NCBI GenBank assembly: GCA_963836015.1
Contig: CAWIIF010000015.1
Location: 1,054,001-1,118,000 of the forward strand
Direction: 5' to 3'
DNA: 64,000 nt
From: CAWCDJ01 sp963836015
GTDB taxonomy: Bacteria; Acidobacteriota; Terriglobia; Bryobacterales; Bryobacteraceae
In this document: positions 8,077-16,062 of the stretch, in pieces
How positions within the stretch are numbered: the stretch's first letter is position 1
Layout: every line of letters starts with the position of its first letter
Program-made: the position numbers and the translations under genes
The notes under the pieces: generated by a model
What the model was told of the DNA's origin: nothing
Seen by the model: only the letters and a program-made list of their open reading frames with translations
The model's database searches: none

Positions 8077-9866
8077 TGGCGCTCCTCGAAAGCTGTACCT
8101 CTCTCTCCAAGACTTTCGGGCCGCGTGTGCTGTTCGAGAATATCTCGCTCGGCATCTCGGAAGGCGAGCGCCTCGGACTGATCGGGCCCAACGGCTCCGG
8201 CAAGTCCACGCTTCTGAAAATTCTGGCCGGCAAAATGGAGGCCGATTCCGGCTCCATCTCCATGCGGCGCAACACGCGTGTAGGGTACGTACCGCAGCAG
8301 GTGAGCTTCCCGCCGTCCCTCACCGCCGCGGAAGTCATCTCCGCCGCCATTGCCGGCGAGCGGCTCGACGATCTCGAGCGTGCCGCGCGCATCAACCAGA
8401 CGCTCGGCCGGGCCGGTTTCACGGACGGCGCCGCCCCGGCGGAAACCCTCTCCGGCGGATGGAAGCGCCGGCTCGCCATTGCGCGCGAGCTGGCCCTCGA
8501 TCCCGACCTGCTCTTCCTCGATGAGCCGACCAACCACCTCGACCTCGAAGGCATCCTGTGGCTCGAGCGCCTGCTGGCTTCGGCATCCTTCGCCAGCGTA
8601 GTGGTGAGCCACGACCGCTACTTCCTGGACAACGTGGTCAACGACATGGCCGAGATCAACCGCGTCTACCCCGAGGGCCTGTTCCGGGTCGATGGCGGCT
8701 ACAGCCAGTTCCTCGAAAAGAAGGAAGAGTTCCTGCTCGCGCAGTCGAGCCGGCAGGAATCGCTCGCCAACAAGGTCCGCCGCGAAGTGGAGTGGCTCCG
8801 CCGCGGCCCCAAGGCCCGCACCGGCAAATCGCGCGCCCGTATCGACGAAGCCGGACGGCTGATGCGCGAACTCTCCGGCCTGGAGGCGCGCGCCCCGCGC
8901 GGCGCCGCGCAAATCGACTTCACCGCCACCGACCGCCGCACCAAGCGCCTGGTCTCCGTCGAAACCGTTTCCAAGGAGCTCGGCGGACGCACGCTGTTCC
9001 GCGATCTCAACCTGACCCTCACGCCCGGGACGCGCCTCGGGCTGCTCGGGCTGAACGGCACCGGCAAGACCACTTTGCTGCGGATCCTGAACGGCGAGCT
9101 CGAGCCGGATTCCGGCCGCATCGAGCGCGCCGCGCTCCTGCGCACCGTCTACTTCGACCAGGCGCGCGAGCAGCTCGACCAGAACGACACCCTGCGCCAG
9201 GGCCTTGGCGCCCACGGCGACACCGTGATCTACCGCGACCGGCCTATCCACGTCGCCGGTTGGGCCAAGCGCTTCCTGTTCGATTCAGGCCAGCTTGAGC
9301 GTCCCGTCTCCAGCCTCTCGGGCGGCGAGCAGGCACGCGTTCTGATCGCCCGCCTGATGCTCCAGCCGGCCGACCTGCTGCTGCTCGACGAGCCCACCAA
9401 CGATCTCGACATCCCCACCCTCGAGGTGCTCGAGGACAGCCTCACGGATTTCCCGGGCGCACTGGTGCTGGTCAGCCACGACCGTTTCCTGCTCGACCGT
9501 GTGTCCACCGCCGTGCTCGGCCTGGACGGCCGGGGCGGCGCGGAGCTCTATGCGGACTACTGGCAATGGGAGCAGGCGCAGGTCTCCGAAAAGCCCAAGG
9601 CCGAAAAGCCGAAAGCCGCGGCGCCCGCGCCCACCGCCGCCAGGAAGAAGCTGGGCTATCTGGAAGCCCGCGAATGGGAACAGATGGAGGCCCGCATCCT
9701 GGAAGGCGAACGGGAAATGGAATCGATCCGCGCCGAGATGCAGTCGCCCGGCACGGTCTCCGACGCGGTCCGGCTTCAGTCCTGTTATGAGAAGCTGCAA
9801 GCCGCCGAGGCCCGCGTCGAGTTACTTTACGCACGTTGGGCCGAGCTCGAATCCAAACAACAGTAA
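8076..9866 (+). CDS. ABC-F family ATPase, Uup-like
   Basis: 596 residues with two ABC nucleotide-binding domains and no membrane segment. The first has Walker A GPNGSGKST at about residues 34-42, signature LSGGWKRR and Walker B LLFLDEPTNHLD. The second has GLNGTGKTT, LSGGEQAR and LLLLDEPTNDLD. The linker between them is charged and helical, as in ABC-F proteins, and the C-terminus (from about residue 525) is a predicted coiled coil like the DNA-binding tail of Uup. ABC-F proteins act on the ribosome, for example in rescue or antibiotic protection, and Uup is also linked to transposon excision. Although translationally coupled to the two permeases (TAATG), ABC-F ATPases are not transporter subunits, so it is unlikely to power them. 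Confidence 0.9.
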   Translation: MALLESCTSLSKTFGPRVLFENISLGISEGERLGLIGPNGSGKSTLLKILAGKMEADSGSISMRRNTRVGYVPQQVSFPPSLTAAEVISAAIAGERLDDLERAARINQTLGRAGFTDGAAPAETLSGGWKRRLAIARELALDPDLLFLDEPTNHLDLEGILWLERLLASASFASVVVSHDRYFLDNVVNDMAEINRVYPEGLFRVDGGYSQFLEKKEEFLLAQSSRQESLANKVRREVEWLRRGPKARTGKSRARIDEAGRLMRELSGLEARAPRGAAQIDFTATDRRTKRLVSVETVSKELGGRTLFRDLNLTLTPGTRLGLLGLNGTGKTTLLRILNGELEPDSGRIERAALLRTVYFDQAREQLDQNDTLRQGLGAHGDTVIYRDRPIHVAGWAKRFLFDSGQLERPVSSLSGGEQARVLIARLMLQPADLLLLDEPTNDLDIPTLEVLEDSLTDFPGALVLVSHDRFLLDRVSTAVLGLDGRGGAELYADYWQWEQAQVSEKPKAEKPKAAAPAPTAARKKLGYLEAREWEQMEARILEGEREMESIRAEMQSPGTVSDAVRLQSCYEKLQAAEARVELLYARWAELESKQQ

Positions 9867-9909
9867 CTGCGGGTGTATACTGGCTTCGACAACTTACCTC
9901 GGCTGAAGC

Positions 9910-11472
9910 ATGAGGAAACTCCGCGTCGGGATCATCGATATAGTATCCAGGGGCCCGACCCGGGCGCTATACGCTCGCGTAATGAACGCCAATCTCGCGA
10001 GCATCATGCCCCAGGTAATCGGTGTCTGGTGCAGGGAAGCCGGACATGACGTCGCCTTTGTCTGCTACACGGGCTTTGAAGATCTCCTGAAGGAACTGCC
10101 GGAGAACGTCGACCTGGTATTTATCAGTGCGTTCACCGAAGCCGCCCATACGGCTTATGCATTGAGCGGTCTCTTCCGCGCGAAGGGAGCGGTCACGGTG
10201 ATCGGAGGGCCGCACGCGCGGTGCTACCCGGAGGACGCCGCCCGGTACTTCGATTATGTGTTGGGGTTCACAGACCGGAACACGCTTACCGACGTTCTGA
10301 AGGACTGCTCGCAGCACCGGCCGGTCGGTGTACACATGGCGGCCGGGCAGCAGCCCGCCAGCCTGCCAGGAGTGCGGGAGCGGTGGCAGTTCATCGAGCC
10401 GACCTTGCGGAAGGCGCCGTTTCTCAAGTTAGTCCCCATGCTGGGCAGCCTGGGTTGTCCGTACACGTGCAGTTTCTGTATCGACGCGGCGGTGCCGTAC
10501 CAGCCCATGGATTTCGACGTCCTCCGGGAAGATCTGCGATTCCTGCTGACTAAGTTCAAGCGGCCGCTGGTAGGCTGGCACGACCCCAATTTCGGCGTGC
10601 GTTTTAACGATTACCTGGATGCGATCGAGGAGGCAGTGCCGGAGGGCCGCATCGATTTCATCGCCGAGAGCAGCTTGTCGCTACTTTCGGAAGAGCATCT
10701 GAAAAGGCTCCAGCGGAATGGATTCAAGGCCATCCTGCCGGGCGTCGAATCGTGGTTCGACGTGGGCAACAAGTCTAAGACCGGCGCGCTGCAGGGAGCC
10801 GACAAGGTCCGCCACGTATCCGAGCACGTCAACCTGATCTTGCGCTACATCCCATACGTGCAGACCAACTTTGTGCTGGGTCTGGACGCCGATGAAGGAG
10901 CCGAGCCATTCGAGCTCACGAAACGATTCCTGGACAAGACGCCGGGCGCCTTCCCGGGCTATTCGCTGCTCACTGCGTTCGGCCGCGCCGCGCCGCTCAA
11001 CCTCGACTATCAGCGCGCCCAACGGATGCTGCCCTTCCCGTTCCACTTCCTGAACAATAATCAGGCCATGAACGTCAGGCCCAAAAACTATTCGTGGCCG
11101 GACTTCTACGACCACGTGATCGGCCTGACGGAGTATTCCTTCTCGTGGCCCGCCATCTTTCGACGCCTCCGGGGGACGCGCGCGATGACCCCGCGGATCA
11201 TGAACCTGGTGAGGGCGGTTTCGACGGAGGGCTTTGGAAGGATCAAGTACCACAGAGCGATCCGCCAGAGGCTGGCGACCGACCGTCAGTTCGTCCGCTA
11301 TTTCGAGCAGGAGAGCAACGACCTCCCGCCGTTTTACATCGAGATGATCCGACAGGATCTGGGGTCGCTGCTCGAGTGGCTTCCGGAAGGCGCCCTGCAT
11401 CACGATCCAAATGCGTATCTGAAGTCTGAGCAGAGCAAGGCCATGGTCAGCGTGGAATCCCGCCCACAGTAG
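9910..11472 (+). CDS. Cobalamin-binding-type radical SAM protein
   Basis: 520 residues. The N-terminal part (about 1-150) has the Rossmann-like layout of B12-binding radical SAM enzymes, with LVFISAFTEAAHTAYALSGL and VTVIGGPHARCYPEDAARYFDYVLG matching the order of strands in that domain. The [4Fe-4S] motif is C183-x3-C187-x2-C190 (GCPYTCSFC), followed by a TIM-barrel-like region with GWHDPNFGVRFNDY and FIAESSLSLLSEEHLKRL. The family includes methyltransferases, cyclases and lipid-modifying enzymes, and the substrate cannot be assigned. A TATACT box occurs at 9876-9881, 28 nt before the ATG. The gene stands alone between the ABC-F gene and the AIM24 pair, with no peptide precursor or methyltransferase partner beside it. 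Confidence 0.85.
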   Translation: MRKLRVGIIDIVSRGPTRALYARVMNANLASIMPQVIGVWCREAGHDVAFVCYTGFEDLLKELPENVDLVFISAFTEAAHTAYALSGLFRAKGAVTVIGGPHARCYPEDAARYFDYVLGFTDRNTLTDVLKDCSQHRPVGVHMAAGQQPASLPGVRERWQFIEPTLRKAPFLKLVPMLGSLGCPYTCSFCIDAAVPYQPMDFDVLREDLRFLLTKFKRPLVGWHDPNFGVRFNDYLDAIEEAVPEGRIDFIAESSLSLLSEEHLKRLQRNGFKAILPGVESWFDVGNKSKTGALQGADKVRHVSEHVNLILRYIPYVQTNFVLGLDADEGAEPFELTKRFLDKTPGAFPGYSLLTAFGRAAPLNLDYQRAQRMLPFPFHFLNNNQAMNVRPKNYSWPDFYDHVIGLTEYSFSWPAIFRRLRGTRAMTPRIMNLVRAVSTEGFGRIKYHRAIRQRLATDRQFVRYFEQESNDLPPFYIEMIRQDLGSLLEWLPEGALHHDPNAYLKSEQSKAMVSVESRPQ

Positions 11473-11490
11473 TGCCGGGCCAAAACCCGC

Positions 11491-11496
11491 TATAAT
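11491..11496 (+). promoter_or_regulatory. -10 box of the AIM24 pair (leaderless layout)
   Basis: A perfect TATAAT ends 8 nt before the ATG at 11505, with no Shine-Dalgarno between them, so the transcript should start within a few bases of the initiation codon. No good -35 is visible. Confidence 0.5.
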
Positions 11497-11504
11497 TCCA
11501 AACT

Positions 11505-12341
11505 ATGACCGATGCCGCTCACAGCCCCGCAGTCGAGCCTTTTGAACGAATCCAGTGTCAGTGGTGCCAGAGCATGAACGAGAAGGCGGCGCTGGCCTGC
11601 CGCGCCTGCGGAGCTCCCCTCGATATCCGGAACCTGGTCAGTGAATCAGGCTGGCGCGAAGCGCCCCGCATCCGCGATATGACGGAGATTCAGTTCAACG
11701 CCAGCACCTGCCAGGTCGAGGGCGAGGTGGTTCCCGCCGCGGAAATCAACCTGGGCCCTGGCGACTCCATCTTCTTCGAGCACCACGTGATGTTGTGGAA
11801 GGAGGAGCGCGTAGCCATGTCCGTCATGCAGCTCTCCGGAGGAATGAAGCGCGCTTTCGCCGGCATGCCTTTCATCATCAGCGTGGCCACCGGCCCCGGG
11901 CGCATCGCCTTTTCCCGGGACGCCACCGGCGAGCTGGTCGTCCTGCCGCTCCACCCCGGTATGGAGCTGGATGTCCGCGAGCACGCCTTCCTGCTCTCTT
12001 CCCATCAGATCGCCTACTCCTTCATTCGTATCAAAGGTCTCTCCAATATCCTCTTCGGCGGCCAGGGCATGTACATGGACCGGTTCGTCACCACCGGCGC
12101 CCCCGGGTTGCTGATCCTGCACGGCTACGGCAACGTCTTCGAGCGGCGGCTGGGTCCTGGTGAGAGCATCATGGTGGAGCCCGGCGCGTTCCTCTACAAG
12201 GATTCCTCCGTCACCATGAACGTGGAGTTCCAGAAGCTCGGTACCGGTTTCTTCGGCGGCACCAATATGAGCCTGGCCCGGATGACCGGCCCCGGCCGCG
12301 TCGGCATCCAGTCGATGTACGTCCATCACCACACCGAGTAA
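11505..12341 (+). CDS. AIM24 family protein with N-terminal zinc ribbon (copy 1)
   Basis: 278 residues. A four-cysteine zinc ribbon (C18, C21, C32, C35) precedes a beta-rich AIM24/DUF124 domain covering about residues 60-275. Typical features are repeated short strands ending in glycine turns (GPGDSIFFEHHVMLWK, GMKRAFAGMPFIISVATGPGRIAFS, VEPGAFLYKDSSVTMN) and the C-terminal GPGRVGIQSMY. Mitochondrial AIM24 is linked to cristae organisation; bacterial members have known beta-prism-like structures but no settled function. The downstream gene starts 6 nt after the stop and encodes a homologue with two ribbons, so the pair is a tandem duplication in one operon. It faces the SPFH/zinc-ribbon gene across the second copy. 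Confidence 0.88.
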   Translation: MTDAAHSPAVEPFERIQCQWCQSMNEKAALACRACGAPLDIRNLVSESGWREAPRIRDMTEIQFNASTCQVEGEVVPAAEINLGPGDSIFFEHHVMLWKEERVAMSVMQLSGGMKRAFAGMPFIISVATGPGRIAFSRDATGELVVLPLHPGMELDVREHAFLLSSHQIAYSFIRIKGLSNILFGGQGMYMDRFVTTGAPGLLILHGYGNVFERRLGPGESIMVEPGAFLYKDSSVTMNVEFQKLGTGFFGGTNMSLARMTGPGRVGIQSMYVHHHTE

Positions 12342-12346
12342 CCAAC

Positions 12347-13363
12347 ATGTTTTGCGTAAACTGCGGTACCCCGATTCTCGAAGGCCAGAATTTCTGCCGG
12401 AACTGCGGCCAGCCCGTGAAGCGCCCCGCCGCGGCAGCCGTTGCCGCTCCCCCCGCCGCCGTGCCACCCGCTCTCGCGACACCGGTCGTTGCAGCCGGCC
12501 GCTGCAACTGGTGCGGGGCGGACGTCGATCTCTCCCAGCCCGCCTGCCCTCGCTGCGGTGCCGCGCTCAAGCCTCCGGCCGCCGCGCATAGCGGCTGGAC
12601 CAAGCTGCCCGCCCGCAAGGACATGGCCAAGCTCCAGATCGGCAACTCCTCCTGCCAGATCGAAGGCGTCTACGTCCCGGTCGCCGACATGAACCTTGCG
12701 GCCGGCGACAGCGTCTACTTCACGCATCACGTCCTGCTCTGGAAAGACCCCCAGGTAAACGTCACCACCATGTCGTTGAAAGGCGCCTGGAAGCGCGTGT
12801 TCGCGGGGCTGCCGCTCATCATGACCCAGGCCGAGGGACCCGGCCACATCGCATTCTCCAAGGACGACCCCGGCGAACTCATCTCCCTCCCCATGCAGCC
12901 CGGCCGCTCGATCGATGTCCGCGAGCACATGCTGCTGGCCGCCACCTCCAACGTCACTTATGACTGGTTTCAGACCGGCATCTGGTTCGAGACGAAAGAC
13001 GGAGACGACACCGAAACTCACTATCCGGTGGGCTGCTTCATGGACCGTTTCACGGCCCCGCACACTCCCGGCCTGCTGCTGCTGCACGCCGGCGGCAATG
13101 TCTTCACGCGCGAGCTGGGGTACGGGCAGACGATCCTGGTGAAGCCGACAGCCCTGGTCTTCAAGGATCCCACGGTCCAGATGCAGCTTCACTTCGAGCA
13201 CCCCGGCGCCGTCTTCACCATGTGGCGCAACTGGGGGAATCGCTATCTCTGGCTGCGCCTCACCGGACCCGGGCGCGTGGGTATTCAGTCGGTCTTCGAC
13301 CGTATCGAGGGCGAATCGCGCAACATGACGCGCTGGTCCAACGCCACCGCCACTCGCTGGTAG
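12347..13363 (+). CDS. AIM24 family protein with two N-terminal zinc ribbons (copy 2)
   Basis: 338 residues. There are two zinc ribbons (C3, C6, C17, C20 and C53, C56, C67, C70) joined by an Ala/Pro-rich linker. They are followed by an AIM24 domain closely parallel to that of the upstream gene (AAGDSVYFTHHVLLWKDP, GAWKRVFAGLPLIM, EGPGHIAFSKDDPGELI, GPGRVGIQSVF). A short insertion around residues 210-230 (GIWFETKDGDDTETHYPVG) is not in copy 1. The ribbons suggest docking to protein or nucleic acid partners, possibly the SPFH protein that also carries a ribbon. The stop codon directly abuts the stop codon of that convergent gene (13363/13364), leaving no room for a terminator. Confidence 0.88.
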   Translation: MFCVNCGTPILEGQNFCRNCGQPVKRPAAAAVAAPPAAVPPALATPVVAAGRCNWCGADVDLSQPACPRCGAALKPPAAAHSGWTKLPARKDMAKLQIGNSSCQIEGVYVPVADMNLAAGDSVYFTHHVLLWKDPQVNVTTMSLKGAWKRVFAGLPLIMTQAEGPGHIAFSKDDPGELISLPMQPGRSIDVREHMLLAATSNVTYDWFQTGIWFETKDGDDTETHYPVGCFMDRFTAPHTPGLLLLHAGGNVFTRELGYGQTILVKPTALVFKDPTVQMQLHFEHPGAVFTMWRNWGNRYLWLRLTGPGRVGIQSVFDRIEGESRNMTRWSNATATRW

Positions 13364-14368
13364 TTATTGCTGCGCGCCGCCGCACTCCGGGCAGAACCGC
13401 GCCGGTTTCGGAATCGGCTTGCCGCAGTTCAAGCAGAACTTGGTCGCACCCCCTGCCGCCGGGGCGGAGGGGCCGGCCGGGGCCTGCGGTGCGGGCGGCG
13501 CCGGTTCCGGCGGAGCCGCGGGCCGCATGGCATTCATCATTTGCTGCCCCATCACCATGCCGGCCCCCAGCCCCGCGCCGATCCCCGCAGCGCCGCCGCC
13601 TTCGTTGGCCGCCGCGATCGGCATCGACTGCGCCACCTGGAACTGCGTATAGCGGTTCATGTCGCCGATCATGTTCATCCCGATCCGCTGGTCGAGCATC
13701 TTCTGCAGCTCTTCCGGTAGCGAGATGTTCTCCACGACGAAGCTCTCGAGCGAGAGGCCCAGGTCGGCAAACACCGGCTTGAGCGTTGCGATCATCGTCT
13801 GCGCGAGCTGCGCCTGGCTGCTGGCCATGTCGAGGAAGTTGACGTTGGCGTTTCCGAACGCGTTCGTCATCCCTCCCACGATGGTGTTGCGGAGCTGCCC
13901 TTCCAGTTCGCTCAACAGATACACTCCGCGCGAGCCGCTCACCTTCTGGTAGAAGACTCTCGGATCGGCGATCCGGTACGCGTAGATCCCGTAGGCGCGG
14001 ATCCGCACCGCTCCGAATTCCCGGTCGCGGATGGTGATCGGCGTGGCCGTACCCCACTTCTGGTCGATCCTCAGCCGGGACGAGAAGAAGTAGACGTCTG
14101 ACTTGAATGGAGACTTGAACATCTTGTCCCAATTCAACAGGTTCGTCAGCAGCGGCAGAGTATGTGTGCTCAACGTGAACAGGCCCGGCCCGAACACGTC
14201 GGCGATCTGCCCTTCGTTGACGAAGACCGCCATCTGGGAATCCCGGACCGTCAGTTTTCCGCCGGTCTGGATTTCCTGGTCCTCCATGGGGAAGCGCCAG
14301 GCCAGCACCGTGTCCCCCGTCTCGGTCCACTGAATAACATCGATGAACTGTTTGGAAAAGAAGCTCAT
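13364..14368 (-). CDS. SPFH-domain protein with C-terminal zinc ribbon (YdjI-like)
   Basis: 334 residues. The N-terminal two thirds match the SPFH-type virion-core-like family exemplified by B. subtilis YdjI: VIQWTETGDTVLAWRFPMEDQEI, VNEGQIADVFGPGLFTLSTHTLPLL, IRIRAYGIYAYRIADPRVFYQ. A Gly/Met-rich segment (about 255-280) and a Pro/Ala linker then lead to a zinc ribbon (C312, C315, C326, C329). SPFH proteins form membrane-associated oligomers, and YdjI belongs to a PspA-containing envelope-stress operon in Bacillus. The ATG at 14368 has an AGGGG ribosome site, and a TATTAT box lies inside an inverted repeat just upstream. With the two AIM24 proteins this makes three zinc-ribbon proteins in 2.9 kb. 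Confidence 0.88.
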   Translation of the reverse strand: MSFFSKQFIDVIQWTETGDTVLAWRFPMEDQEIQTGGKLTVRDSQMAVFVNEGQIADVFGPGLFTLSTHTLPLLTNLLNWDKMFKSPFKSDVYFFSSRLRIDQKWGTATPITIRDREFGAVRIRAYGIYAYRIADPRVFYQKVSGSRGVYLLSELEGQLRNTIVGGMTNAFGNANVNFLDMASSQAQLAQTMIATLKPVFADLGLSLESFVVENISLPEELQKMLDQRIGMNMIGDMNRYTQFQVAQSMPIAAANEGGGAAGIGAGLGAGMVMGQQMMNAMRPAAPPEPAPPAPQAPAGPSAPAAGGATKFCLNCGKPIPKPARFCPECGGAQQ

Positions 14369-14378
14369 GTTGACCCCT

Positions 14379-14409
14379 AATTCGGTGACAGGCTACATAA
14401 TACCGAATT
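14379..14409 (-). promoter_or_regulatory. Inverted repeat spanning the -10 of the SPFH gene
   Basis: Perfect 8-bp arms AATTCGGT (14379-14386) and ACCGAATT (14402-14409) are separated by 15 bp and lie 10-40 nt upstream of the SPFH start. A minus-strand -10 candidate TATTAT (plus 14397-14402) lies at one edge of the repeat. An operator or an RNA hairpin at the transcript start are both possible. Confidence 0.45.
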
Positions 14410-14418
14410 TCCGCGGAC

Positions 14419-15972
14419 TCACCCAACCTTGCCCGGAAATAGCGGCGACTTGGGCATGCTCTCCGGCCGCAGTCCCAGCTTCCCATTCCGCAGAAACGGC
14501 TCGCCGCGCTCCTCGAAATGCGCGATCAGCCGCTGCCGCCATCGCCGTAGCTCGGCCTCGTGGTCCGTCCGCGAAGCCAGGTCCGACAGCTCATGCGGAT
14601 CGGTTTCCAGGTCGAACAACTGCTCTTCGCCGTCGAGCGCGTGAAAGATGTACTTCCAGCGGCCATCGGTCAGGGCATTCCAATGATTGGTGCGGCTGTA
14701 GCACACGTCGTGTTCCAGGTCGATGTATTCGCGCCATCCGGCTCCGCCCGATCTCACCAGCGAGAGCAGGCTCCGCCCGTCCACGGGCTGCGACGCCGGA
14801 GCTCCGGCCGCGTCCAGAAATGTCGGCAGAATGTCGCGCAGTTCCACCGGCTGCGACATCACCTGCCCGCGCTTCGCTGCCAGCAGGCCTGCCGGCCACC
14901 GCATGAGCATCGGGATGTGCGCCGACGGCTCGTAGGCATACGACTTGCGCCACAGGTTCTGGTCGCCGGTCATGTCGCCGTGGTCGGACGTGAAGACGAT
15001 CAGCGTTTCTTCCAGTTGGCCGCGCCGCTCGAGAGCCTCCAGAATCCGGCCGATCTGCACGTCCACCTGGCTGATGCAGCCGTAATAGCCCTGCCTCGAC
15101 CGCCGGATCGTCTCCGCCGGCAGCTTCCCGCGCCAGATGTCCGTACGGTCGCTGTTCCGCTCCTCGTAGCGCGCCGCCCACTTCCCTACCTGCGCCGCCG
15201 GCAGGGCCGCATCTTCGTACATGCGCATGAACCGCTCGGGCGGATCGTACGGGCTGTGCGGGCGGATGAACGAGACTTTGAGAAAAAACGGCTGACGCCC
15301 TTCGTACCCGTTCAGGAAGCGGACCGCCGTGTCGCCGGTCCAGGTCGTGGCGTGGAGCCTCTCCGGCAGCGCGAAGGGCCTCGACGGATAATCGTTCCAC
15401 CACAGCCCGGTAGCGTGCGGATCCAGTTGCGGGGCTTCGGACCAGAACCAAGATTCGTAGTCGTTGCGCTCGACCGGGCCACGTTTCTCGGCCGCTGCCA
15501 TTGCCTCGGGGCCGTTGCCGCACGGGCAGTGCTCGTCGAGCACCATGCGATGGTAACCGTGCCCGTTCCGCATGGGGTAGTAGTGCTGCTTCCCGATGGT
15601 CATCGTGTAATAGCCCGCGTCGCGGAGAGCCCGGGGCTTCTCGAGCGGGTAGCGCCCGGCCATATCCGAATATCCGAGCATTCCGTGGTGCCACGGGGAA
15701 AGCCCGGTCAGCAGTGCGCTCCGCGCCGGCGTGCAGGTGGGAGTCGAAGAGTAAGCGCGGCTGAAGCGGACGCCTTCCTGCGCCAGGCGATCGAGGTTCG
15801 GTGTGTGGATGACGCGGTTCCCAGCGGCGCCCAGACAGTCCCCGCGTTGCTGGTCCGTCATCAGGAAGAGGATGTTCGGCCGCGACCCCGACCGGGCGCT
15901 CGACGCTTGCGCCGGCGCCCTCCGTGCCGCCGCGGCCGCGCCGCCCATCTGGAGCAAGGTTCTTCGGGTCAT
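14419..15972 (-). CDS. Type I sulfatase, Tat-exported
   Basis: 517 residues. It has a twin-arginine signal (TRRTLLQMGG, residues 2-11) and the sulfatase fold start RPNILFLMTDQQRGD, with metal-binding Asp40. The formylglycine motif is C80-T-P-A-R84, where Cys80 is converted to formylglycine, the catalytic nucleophile. VFTSDHGDMTGDQNLWRKSYAYEPSAHIPM holds further metal and substrate ligands, and the C-terminal part ends with EEQLFDLETDPHELSDLA, typical of family S1 arylsulfatases and heparan or choline-type sulfatases. It hydrolyses sulfate esters in the periplasm; the substrate is not readable. A formylglycine-generating enzyme is not in the window. It lies downstream of the decaheme cytochrome on the same strand, separated by a hairpin. 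Confidence 0.93.
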   Translation of the reverse strand: MTRRTLLQMGGAAAAARRAPAQASSARSGSRPNILFLMTDQQRGDCLGAAGNRVIHTPNLDRLAQEGVRFSRAYSSTPTCTPARSALLTGLSPWHHGMLGYSDMAGRYPLEKPRALRDAGYYTMTIGKQHYYPMRNGHGYHRMVLDEHCPCGNGPEAMAAAEKRGPVERNDYESWFWSEAPQLDPHATGLWWNDYPSRPFALPERLHATTWTGDTAVRFLNGYEGRQPFFLKVSFIRPHSPYDPPERFMRMYEDAALPAAQVGKWAARYEERNSDRTDIWRGKLPAETIRRSRQGYYGCISQVDVQIGRILEALERRGQLEETLIVFTSDHGDMTGDQNLWRKSYAYEPSAHIPMLMRWPAGLLAAKRGQVMSQPVELRDILPTFLDAAGAPASQPVDGRSLLSLVRSGGAGWREYIDLEHDVCYSRTNHWNALTDGRWKYIFHALDGEEQLFDLETDPHELSDLASRTDHEAELRRWRQRLIAHFEERGEPFLRNGKLGLRPESMPKSPLFPGKVG

Positions 15973-16016
15973 GGAATCGACTCTCCTGATTCCAAAGGAT
16001 ACCCGCTTCGGAGGAT

Positions 16017-16046
16017 GGGTCGCACGATGATTCCACCGTGCGACCC
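16017..16046 (-). terminator. Hairpin between the decaheme cytochrome and sulfatase genes
   Basis: A perfect 10-bp stem (16017-16026 with 16037-16046) and a 10-nt loop lie 17 nt past the cytochrome stop in the direction of transcription. The stem is GC-rich, but no T-run follows on the minus strand. It may act as a terminator or processing signal. Confidence 0.5.
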
Positions 16047-16062
16047 TGGGACAGTTCGGAAG

